Made by a program: the position numbers and the translations under genes. From NCBI GenBank assembly GCA_963971305.1, contig OZ020303.1, positions 31,360,106-31,424,105 on the forward strand: 64,000 nucleotides of DNA. The letters are read 5' to 3'. The DNA comes from Arcuatula senhousia. Its lineage: Eukaryota; Mollusca; Bivalvia; Mytilida; Mytilidae. The notes under the pieces are model-generated. The model was not told where the DNA came from. It saw nothing but the letters and a program-made list of their open reading frames with translations, and made no database searches. This document shows positions 50,201-62,200 of the stretch, in pieces; the first letter of the stretch is position 1, and each line of letters opens with the position of its first letter.

Positions 50201-53200
50201 GGAAAAAATATTTTGCCAAAATAAGTCTTTCATGAAGGTCTTTTTGTTAAACCATCCCTTAAGTTGATATGAAAATATTGGTTTGGAACAAAATTTAGGA
50301 TTTTGCATGGTTTTCTGGCAGATTGGCTGTTAAGTTATTAACCCTGAATTATTATTCCGTCCTGCCTTAGTGTTGGCAAATACATGCAAATATGTTACAG
50401 TAGAGCGTGTTTTGTCTATTCCCAGTGGTCCTATCCCAACGTCTATTTTTCATGATGATGAAACAATGAGAAAGACTTGTAAAGCAGATCTCTGTCACCA
50501 ACTTGGAGCTGAAGCCCACGCTGTTGCATTCCTTCCACCATTTGACAAATTATAAACAACACTTGTAAGAAATGGTATTGCCCATGTTTAAGCAGATAAG
50601 TCTGTTCATTACTGAATAATGTCTTCTTGTTGTACATTCAATTACCGGATGTGATTCAACGTCATCAATGTTTGGTATTGGTAAAAAGCAGCATATAAAA
50701 CTCTCAAAGACAATGCAGATGAATTAAATACTCTGTCTTCTTTCGGTTTGTCAGATTTTGATGATTCACTGGAAACTTAGCAACTGGTAAAGCCACAAGC
50801 TTTGCAGAGCTACCACTGTGCGAGTCTACATTTCGGCAACACGCATTACGAGCATGCTTTCAAACTGGTACTTTGTTAACATCACCCATTGCTAAGCCTC
50901 TTCCAAAGTCAATTCTTATGCATGGATGGTGTAACCAAAGTGTTTTACAGCTTGTACGGTTTGAAGGTCATATGACATCTGATTTTTTACAAGATCTAGT
51001 TTGCACATGTAAAGGCAAACTAGTTTGCTCAAAAGGCTGCGTGTGTTTTGAACAAAACCTCTCTTTTACTGACCTCTGTCCTTGTTAAGGCGATGCTATT
51101 TACAAAAGCGTGAACATACACCTTATTGAAGAGGCAGATGCGGACCATGCAGCCTGAGCAGTTAATTTCATTGTTTTCAGTTCATTTGAGATTAGGTTGT
51201 TAAGGTAATAGTGTGTGTTTTGTTATGTATATATAACCGGGACATCTGAACATTTTTTCAGAAGGTCTGTCCATAGACCTACCCGGCGCGTTCCCAGGTT
51301 GCGGATAGGGTAATATCCTTTGTAAGGAAACTACTGGGGGTAGTCAGGTCATAAAATGAAATAAAAGCCTGATCGCGTCCACAATATTGGGCTAAATGTG
51401 GTCCAAAAATTGCATGTCTGATGCATATGGCATGAAATCAATAACAATCCACCACAGTTTACAAATATTAATGTCGTTGTGGATATAATCCTTTATTCCA
51501 CATTTGGCTGTAATTTAAAATTACTAGATTACAACATTAATAGTTGTACATCAAAAAAAAAAAAAAAAAAAAAAAAACGGTGTTCAACAAGGTTAGGTTC
51601 CAATACGTACGTTTCTTCACTTTTTGGGATATCATTTTGCACTAATTGTTTTATAGATATGACAAATTTGCCCTGAGTACACAAAAAACTTATATATTAG
51701 TCGAATGTTATAAAACATTAAAAACTTAACGACTGACTTAAAACACAAATAGCCAATGTAGAATTTGAGTCAACAAGTCGGTCTTTAATGGTTCCTTCGA
51801 ATTTTGCGTCTCTGCTTACCTCCCTTCTATGAAAAATTTCAAAATTTGGTTGATAATGATTACTTAATAACTAGATATTACAACATATTTCTATTGGTAT
51901 CATTTTGCACACAAAAGATAAAATAAGAGGGTCAAATCTATATTTTGAAGAATTTTCACGAATTTTTTAAATCAACTTTTATCCCATTTTTGAAAAATCG
52001 TGACCACTTCCCATTTTTACGACAGGAGTTTTCTGAAAGAACACATATTCCCCTTTCGATTGATATCAAATATAGCCGTGTGTCAGGTAGGGACATTGAA
52101 ATCAAACTTTTCTTCTTGTGGTCACCGCACTATAATTAAAAAGGTTGAAAGAACATAGCCATTCCGTTTGTAGGTATCACTCATCCCCTTTTCGTAGACC
52201 CATATTGAAGTTTCCCGTTCATATATAAACTCTGTTGAGTCATTTTTTTTTGGGGGGAAGGGGGTAAAAGTCCAAATTGTATATAATCTGTATTATTATC
52301 AAAGACAAATTCTAGTCTTAATTGGCTTAATTTTGTTTCATACTGTGCTGTAATTTTGTAGCTTCCTTTTGGCATTACAGACAACTAGTTTACTATAAGT
52401 TATTACATGTATAAATTTTTAATATAGATTGAACCGAACTTGCAAATATAAACAACAAGTGCAACATTTGGTTTTTTTTGTGTGATATAGACACGCTTTC
52501 TTATTCGTTGTTGTCCTGTCGGCGTCCGTCCGTTCGTCCGTCCGTGCGTCCGTCCGTCACACTTTTTTGTAACACATTTCACAGCTATTACTATTCGTAG
52601 GCTTTCGATATTTGGTATGCAGCTTTAGATAGCTTTAGATGATAAGCGTTTTCAGGTCTGTTGACAGACCTGAAAACGCATGCACTATAAAAGACTCTTA
52701 CCTAATAATAGCTGAATACCGAATATTGAAAGCTTACAGTTGCTGAGATACTTAAAGTGTGACGGACACACACACGGACGGACGTCGGGGCATTTCTATG
52801 TCACTGGCCCGTGTTGCGGTGAAGACACTCGAAGCAAGGTTATCTGAGGGTGGTAAATGGGGGGGGGGGGCAATTAACACGAAAACATCTGCTTAAAACG
52901 CCGAAATAAAGAAGCACGAGTTGTAAAAAATCGACAATAACGAAATACGACAAAATGAATTTTAATAATTGTGAAACTATATTGTTTAAAAGTTTTTGAG
53001 AATATAACATGACTTCAACACGTTCAAGCGTTTGAAACAATAAAAGATAATCACGCACAAGAAACGAAACATGGAACTAAAATACAGGCAAAAATGGAGC
53101 ACGTACAACCATGTCAATACAAAAACACGAGAAATAAAAATAATAAAAATCACGAAAACACGGAAAATAAAAACGTCGAAAATGTTGCACGAGAATAACC

Positions 53201-56200
53201 CTTTACCACCCCCTTATCTGTGCAATGGCTTTTGTAGCAGTGATTCAACAGAAATATTACAACAGTTGGTGTTCTCTGTTTAGCGCATCGCTAATATTAT
53301 TTCTCTGTTGACTACGGTAACCATTAAACTTTTTAAAGGAAAGGCCAGAAAAGGATGAGCAGAAAATGTGCCTATGATATACTGAAATGTGTGGTATTAA
53401 AACTGGAAGTCACATCGGCTTTACATTCTTTCATCTAAGAAGATAGAATATTTGGTTTGCACTGAACACTATGGGGTTCCCTTCTAAAATCTTCACAAAA
53501 ATCTACATCCCATCTACACTATAGATAATAATAAAAAGGATACACCCATATGTTAATTTTTTTATTAGTAATTATTAAAGAAATATTGAAAACCTCTTAT
53601 TTTACTTTCACAGTGATGAATATTGCAACAGTTTCGAATAGGGGAAAGATCAGTATGGCGGAAAAATGAGTATACATGTATATTTACACATACCTGATTT
53701 TCTCCTGGGTGAAACCGTAGTATTTACTCGTTTTTTTCGGGGGGAAAGGCTAGTACATACTAGATCTTCCGCGGGGGAGTTGAGTATATACTCATTTTTC
53801 TGGGGGGAAATTCTAGCATGGGTGAAAAACTAGTATGTAACACCGGATTTGACACACTGCATTGACTGTTGGCAACGCGACGGGTGTGCTACATGTATAT
53901 ATATAGCAAACAGGAACTGCTAACTCTTCCGGAGCTCGTTTATGTTTACTGGGTTTGTCTCTGCCCTTTCGGACTTTCGACATTCGGATGCCCCATTGGT
54001 ACCTCTGCTTCTTTGAATAACAGAAAAGATGGAACTTCCAAGGTTGGAGTTTGAATTTCCAAGATTGAAGTTGGAATTTCCAAGTTTAAAGTGGATAAAG
54101 GTGAAGGTGTACTGGGTAGCGCTACATCTCATTTATTAGGGGGTATACCCGGTTGAACGATAAACTACATATAGTTTTATATAACTTAACACCTCATACG
54201 GCGATCGTACTTGAAAAGCCTAGGACTTTATTTTTTTGGCGTCGCAGTCCGAAAAAAAAATGAAAAAAGAAATCGTGTGGTCTTGCGCGCTACTTGTTTC
54301 GTTGATGGTGTACAGGTAGCGCTACATATAGGTTTGTCATATTACTTGTCTCTTAGATAAAACCATCAAAGGAACGAACAATTATACTTATCATTTTCAA
54401 AACAAGTTTGGTTCCGTTAACGATTGCCATTTTCAGAAAGCATGGTAAGTGAGTTAGCATATATATACTTTTAATATTGAGGGTTTTTTTTGTCTTTTAA
54501 TTTATGCAAACTAAACTTGTCAATGTTCCCTTGCTGCCTTGATTTTTGACCTACATGACTGTATTGATCCCGAGACCAGAAGACCAAATTCTATACATCT
54601 TGTTTAAGCATAAATTATGTTTTGGTACTTTGACGAAGGATAGGAAAGTTTTTGCTATGTTATTGTTGTTCTGCTTTGATTGTTTGATTTTTTATTATTT
54701 TTGTAGATTTTAATGTATTATTTGTCATTAAACAAAATCATTGTTTAAATCTCCATATCAGTACCCTTTATAATTTCTAAGTTATATAGCGTTCGCAAAG
54801 CTTTGAGAACCCCGTTATGAACGGACTGAAGAACGGAGGGAATACAAACGAACGGACAGATAGACATACATATAAAGTCAAGGACAATCACTTTCATATA
54901 CAACTGGTCTAAGAATGTGTGTGTGCCTATTAAGACCAATTTCGTTGTGAGGATTTTTTTTATTCCTCGTAATAACGAGAAAATAGTCGTACTAACGAGA
55001 AATGAAAGTCGTAATAACGAGGAATGAAACTCGTAATAACGAGAGACAAGTCGTAATAACGAGAAATGAAACTCGTAATAACGAGAAACGAAAGTCGTAA
55101 TAACGAAGAGTGAAAATCGTAATAACGAAATCGAAAGTAGTAATAACGAGAATCGAAACTCGTTATTACGAGAAACAAGTCATAATAACAAGAAACCAAA
55201 GTCGTAATAACGAGAAACCGAAGTCGTAATAACAAATATCAAGTCGTAATAACGAGAAACCAAAGTCGTTATAACGAAAAACAAATCGTGATAACGAGAA
55301 ACAAGTCGTTATTACGACTTTAACTTCTCGTTATAACGACTTGTTTCGGGTTTTTGCGACTTTCATTTCTCGTTATTACGACTATTTTCTCGTTATTACG
55401 ACTATTTTCTCGTTATTACGACTTTCATTTCTCGTTATTACAACTTGTTTTCCTGTTATAACGACTTTTGTTTCTCGTTACTACGACTTTCATTTCTCGT
55501 AAAAACGTCTTTTTTTTCGTTATTACGACTTGTTTCTCGTTATTACGACTTGTTTCTCGTTATAACGATTTTCTCCTCTCGTTATTACGACTTTTATTTC
55601 TCCTCTAGTTATTACGACTTTTATTTCTCGTTATTACGACTTTCATCTCTCGTTATTACGACTTGTTTCATGTTATAACGACTTTTGTTTCTCGTTACTA
55701 CGACTTTCATTTCTCGTTAAAACGACTATTTTCTCGTTATTACGACTTGTTTCTCGTTATTACGACTTGTTTCTCGTTATAACGATTTTCTCCTCTAGTT
55801 AGTACGACTTTTATTTCTCGTTATTACGACTTTTACTTCTCGTTATTACGACTTTCATCTCTCGTTATTACGACTTGTTTTCCTGTTATAACGACTTTTG
55901 TTTCTCGTTATAACGACTTTCATTTCTCGTTATAACGACTTGTTTCTCGTTATTACGAGTTTCAAAAATTGCTCACACAGGGTAATGTTGCTCCTCGGTT
56001 GCTGTCTTCACTCAAGAAATTTAACGGAAGACATCATGCACTTATAGACAAATATGGGATTTCGATCTCTCAGATGAGTGCATATGTTGGTTTGTCATAG
56101 GGTTTTGTTTTGTCTTCCTTTACCGGACTTGACACACTGAATGGACTATTGGCAACGCGACGGGTGTGCTATAGCAAGCATGATCTGCTTACTCTTCCGG

Positions 56201-59200
56201 AGCACCCGAGTTCACTCTTGTTTTGACTGGAGTTCGCGTTGTTGATTGATATTCAGTTATTTTGTGTTTCCATGTTTTACATGTTGTCTGTTTTTGTCCC
56301 GTTTTTGTTGGTGTTTACTGGTTTTGTCTCAGCCCTTTTTGGACTTTTGACATTCGGATACCCCACTGGTACCTCTGCTTCTTTCATTTCTCGTTATTAC
56401 GACTAGTTTCTCGTTATCACGAGTTTCATATCTCGTTATTACGACTTGTTTCTCTTTATTACGACTTTCAGTTCTCGTTATTACGACCATTTTCTCTAAT
56501 TTTCATCCCATTTATCAACCTCTCAACCAGTTGTGAAAAAATATTTCTCACCTCTAGAGAGAAATTTGTTCTCAGCGTAATTGCACGTGCAATTGATGAG
56601 CGACCTTTTGCAATTTCTTACCTGTAAACATTAGAGAAAAACCTTCTACAACTTTATTCTCGATGATTATGGAATTTCTAACATCTTGAGAAATAAATTT
56701 GATATTTTAATCGCTCGGCAAGCCTCGCCATTAAAATAATCAAATTTATTTCTCTCGATGTTAGAAATTCCATAATCAACTCGATCGCGTTGTAGAAGCT
56801 ATATTTCTCGTTATTACGAGGAATAAAAACAATTTCTTACACCGAAAGTGGTCTCAATAGGCTTTCGTACATTTGATGTGCAAGGGGGTCTTTTTTTTTC
56901 TTTTTTTTTTTGCTCAGGAATTTTTAAAGGGGTATAAACGACAGAATATTTTTTTACTACTAGCATTATTTTATAAAGCAGAAATCCTATGACAGAATTT
57001 ATTGCCTTACCTCTGCTGCCAGAAAATTTTTATTTTCATCACAATTCTTAAAAAAAAACAAGCCCCTCTCCAAGTTTAGCAGTCGGTCCATTGAAAAAAA
57101 AATCAAAATTAAGATTATGTGATCTTTCATCTAAATAACCATAATACATGTAATTCTTATATAAATACCCTTACTCTATGATTTAATGGCAACTTTCTTG
57201 TTGAATTAGATTTGACATTAGGTGGAGCTCCGAGAGAGGGGGTACCTGTGTATGAAAACTTATAAACAGACGTGCCGCTGGAACGTTAAAAACTATATCT
57301 TAAGGCTGAAATTTTGCTTCCATTAAAAAATGTAACGTACTAGTAATATGAAAATCACAAATGGGCTGTCTGAGCTATAGGTTGTCGGAGAAATGGGTTG
57401 TCGGAATAATGGGCTGTCAGAGTAATAGGTTGTCGGAATAATGGGCTGTCAGAGTAATAGGTTGTCGGAATAATGGGCTGTCAGAGTAATAGGTTGTCGG
57501 AATAATTTCCTGACCCCAATTAAACAAGTTCATATACTATATTTTTAGAAAATTACAAAACACAGATTTATATCTAATATGCTTCGGGAATGGCTAGTTA
57601 TCCTGTCAGTATGCTTAGAAAATCGAAGAAAGTGTACTTGGTTTAGTCTTTGAAAATCATAACGGTCATGATATTATTCTCAAAATTAAAAGCTCTGTCG
57701 CGCGCAACATAATACGAACGCAACATGTTGAACTCCGTACGTTTAAGGCCCGAAAGTCAATTGCTCTTGGCAAATGCAGGCCATGGTAGATTGACAAAGT
57801 TATTTGACACATGCACTCTGATGGACTTTCCACCCGCATTGTCTCATAGAATCCAATTGATATTTTTCAAAAGCAGACCAAAAAAAAAAGGGTTGCAAAA
57901 CAGTCAAAAAATAATTATTATCCCATACGTTGGTCCTAGCCCTTATAGGCTAATTTTAATGAGACTGGGTTGCAAAAAATAATCTTCCATTTTGTTTTCG
58001 ATACTTTAACAGGCCCTTTATTTCTAAATGAAAAAAGGACCCCAAATTCAATCTCCTCTATGATTTAAATGCGTGGTAAGGAGACTAAGGAACATCGCTG
58101 TGAACTTTCGTAGCAATAGGCAAACTAGTTGTAGGAACAAATAAGATATTTGAAGTTTTTGCCCCTTTTGGGCCCTTAATTTCTCCATAAATAAAGAGGG
58201 AATCCCCGAAATTAATCCAATTCATCCCCTTCTAGTTATAATAATCATTGTAAAATTTCATGTAAAATTTATTGAAACAAACACAAAATGGCATGTCAAA
58301 ACGTGACAGCCTTACTTACGTTCGAGCATTTTTCAATGAAATTTCATTCTGTTTAAAAAACAAACCGTGTGGTTTCAAAGTGGCAAATATGCCCACAACG
58401 CTCTTGTCGGTTAAAGGCCACTAAAGAGTGCTAAGAAACTTGACGTCGGGTCAGGCCTATTTGCCCACAAAGCAACTAGGATGTTGCCCCAGGTGGTTTA
58501 ATGGGGCAGTCCTGTCACAATAAATGCCAGGGTCATCAGGCTATAATGCGGAAAACCTGACTGGAAACCATAGTGGTGCCACGTGTTGGGAAAATGTCAC
58601 GTTTCTCGCACATTATATATATAGAATTCTGCTGCAGGTCTAGGTAAGAGAATGATCCCCATGCAGGAGGCTAAAGTGCCGATCCCTTCCCATCACTTTT
58701 TTCCAGTGACAGTCAAAACTATCTTCCATAGTGTCCCTTTCCGCTTAATCATCATTTAGTGTTCACTGTATTACCCATTTCATGCTCATCTCCCGGATAT
58801 AGCCTCAATCGTGCTGATTGGGCATAAAGTAATAACTAACAAACTGTTGAAGCAACGCACATCAATGTAACAAATCTTAGGTTCAGAATTCAATTCTTTA
58901 AGGCGTATTCTTTAGAAGGAGGTTTAGAATTCAATTCTTTAAGGCGTATTCTTTAAAAGGGATGTTTTATACTAAATTATACAGATAATAAAATATTTTG
59001 TAAGATAATATCATGTACATGCATTCACCTTTAGTTACAAATTCTTCGAACTTGTCATGCCATATCTTCAAGGCAAAATGAAATTAAATACTGCATGGTG
59101 ATCAATATGGAGTTTATAGTCCTGATTATAGACTAGAAGCCTCTGCAGCGACTGTTTGACTAACTGTAGACACGCTATGTGACATGAGTCCAGCCCATGA

Positions 59201-62200
59201 CACAACACCGCTAGAGTTGGCTGCTCCAGTTACAGTTCAACCGGAGACAGGAATCGTCTCCCACCACGTGCAGATTCTACTCAGAATTCGGGAGACGAAA
59301 TAAAATCGGTGTTATATACCAAAAGCTAATCTGACATGTCAAATCTTAATTTAACTTCGATATATTTTGCTGAAAAGATTATCAGGATCGACCTACGGTT
59401 ACATAGTACTTGACTGCCAAAATTTTAAAGAATAATTGTCTTCCTGGTTGTCTTCGTGGTAGCTGCAATGCCAGGTTGCGCTGAATGTTGGGGGGTTATT
59501 ATGTTGTAACAAACCTCCGCTTCTGAGCCAAGTTTTTCTTCCAAGTTTCCATGTTTAACTCCATTTCCAAATATTAAGTTTAAACAATCAATTGTACCAG
59601 AGTAATAAAGTTTGAAAATGGTGTGAAGCGGGAAGACCAGTGGGTCAGAAAATTGGAAAACGTGGAGGGAGTGAAGGCAAAAAATTGTGGAAAATCTGCA
59701 AGATTAATACAAAGGAAAAGCTAAGATAAAAGCCAAATATGGCCTGACAGGAACAAGGAAATGTGCATTTAACCATCCATGTCAATACATCTACGTTGAA
59801 AAGTTAATATAAAACATATGTAGGACAAAAAACACTTATTCCGCTTTCCGTTTCCGTCCCGCATTCCGTTTCTGCATTTTAGTAACACCCGGTAATCATC
59901 GAGTTCAAGTCAGAGTAAGAGTTCGACTTAAAGTTCGAGTTAGAGTTAATTTTCGAGTTCAATTATAAATTTGAGCTAACTCGAAACAGTGATTATTATG
60001 AAAATAATCGAGTTACTACTCGAGTTCGAGATAGAGTTCGAGTTGGATATTTATATTTTAGCGTAATGCTGTCAAACATAAAGTTTGTTGCGTTTTTTAA
60101 GATATGCTTAAAAACTAATAGATGTGCATGTTTACGTAATTTCACAAAGCAGACTCTGTACAAGGAGCAAATATGTACCAATTATACAATAAAATGTCGT
60201 TTATCCAATTTCCACGAAAATCTATTAAGGGGTTTCAGCGGGAGTTGCGAGTAAGAACTGGGTACCCCTTGTTGTCTTATATGGCTGTCAAGTGTTTTGC
60301 TACGATAATTGTTTTTAAAAGGTGGGGTGCATCGATCTTCGTGTTATAAAAATGTGTGAAAGTTTATTAAAATCCATTCCCTAAGGTGAAATGTCAAACA
60401 GACAGACACCCTATCACTAAAACCCGGCCCAATTTACTAACGGGGGTATAATAAAAACTTGGTTTATACATATGCCACGGTACTGAACAAACAAATCCCT
60501 TTTTTATGTATTTAAACTAGATATTGTTGGTTCAAATCGTTATAGAAATATCTCTGATTTATAGTAGATACTCATTTTATATATAGTATATACTCATTTT
60601 CCATCCATGTCAATACATCTACGTTAAAAGGTTTATATAAAACATATGTAAGACAAAAAACACTTATTCCGCGAAGCGGGGGTATAAAAATTCATTTTAT
60701 TCGGATCTCCATGGTATCAAAGTAGATAAAGTTAAACTTGTTGAAATACCAGTGTTACATACTAGTTTTCCCCCATACTAGAATTACCCCCGGAAAATAA
60801 GTATATACTATGTTTTTTTTAATATCTGAAAAAGTATACACCAACTCGTTAAAGAGTGGGCTAAATTGCAATCACCTTGTGCGTCTGTCCATCCGTGAGT
60901 TGTGCCGTGTCTCTCTTTTTCGGGACTCTACTTCCTGTTTTCTTAGCAGGCTTAGACTTTTTAAGGGTTAAAATCTTTCGTAATAGAATTTACGTTTTCT
61001 GCTGTAGGGAATGAATTCAAATTCGGTACACAGCTTTATTTTGATGTGTTGTAACGTGTCTCCTATTCCAGGTCAATCAGGCATCTACTTTCTATTTCCC
61101 AAATGCTTAAGTGCGGGTATCTTTAGCACGACTAACTGCACTCCTTGTTATTTTTCATCCCCAATCTCTCTAACGTTGTGTTTTTTTTGTGTCAAAATCC
61201 ACTGAAACATTTTAACAGATGTCCGAATGTGTTGAAAAAGATAAATGAACATCCGAATTTAATATATATCCATTGTAGTCGTTGTTTTCTGTAACCGCAT
61301 TATTATAATGCATCAGTTTCTCTCGATTGCTGGTTACATGCAGCATTGGCAGCAGTGTGGTAAATCTAAATGATATTTTAATCGTAACTCGATTTTTGCC
61401 ACGACAATCCCTTAAAATTTTAACTCGAACTTTAAGTCAAACTGGAGTTGTAACTCAAACTCAAACTCGATGATCACATACACCCAGTAAAGAGAGAACA
61501 TATAACGAAATTGAAAAAATACAAAAAGTGTCAGGAAAACAATTTAAAACTGCATCTTAAAAGACCGGCCAATTTACAGAAACGGTAAACTCGAAAATCC
61601 AAACTAAACAAACCACAATTTATAGTACTATATATAGTACATAATTTTAATTAAAACAATAGGCCCCGTGATGCCTGCCGCAATACCATGCCCGTTTCGT
61701 GGTTATTATTGATGGGTCATATACTAGAAAGAGTCTTCAATTTTATTTCTCATTGGTCCAAAAGACCTTGGGATAATTCAGAACCCCAGGAACGTCTATT
61801 TTTGACTTAAAGACACTGCTTTAAAAACATTTGGACATCCCGATTGGGGAGGGGGCATATGTCTATAACTTCTTGGTTTTGCTATATATATATAATGTGA
61901 CTTAATTATCCATAAAAAATGGTACCCAAATATTCTTCGTCAGTAGTCGAAATGTCAACAGACCATTCATGATCCCAGGCCAGCCACACTGTCACACATT
62001 AAATCTTAATCAATGTAAACCTTCCGGGCCAGTGGACCATGGCCTCGTGGTGCTACTATCCTTTCTATGCGATGCGATGAGTATTACTATATTAAAGAAG
62101 AGAGTGGTAAATAGGCAATCAAAACACGAAAATACGTACTTAAAAAAGGCTATAACGATTATGTTTACAGGTTTGTTGAATACCACAGACCAATTCGAAG

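Larger units (their letters stand above)
54926..56861. mobile_element. Element made of an inverted CGTTATTACGAC array
   Basis: The outer ends CCTATTAAGACCAATTTCG and, reversed, CCTATTGAGACCACTTTCG match at 17 of 19 positions. Next come ATTCCTCGTAATAACGAG and its inverse. From about 54965 to 55300 the array runs as GTCGTAATAACGAGAAA; from about 55310 to 55960 and 56385 to 56490 it runs in the opposite sense. A Penelope tail splits the second half, and a fold-back lies at 56644-56797. Runs such as YYDFHFSLLRL in its ORFs come from the repeat. Confidence 0.75.

Noticed and set aside
49887..50219. 110-codon minus-strand ORF inside the composite interval
   Set aside because: No recognisable domain, and nothing nearby suggests a transcript; left as uncertain and not annotated as a gene.
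54960..56627. ORFs with repeated YYDF/FSLLRL residues as a membrane protein
   Set aside because: They are translations of the TCTCGTTATTACGACTT array and of a Penelope tail.
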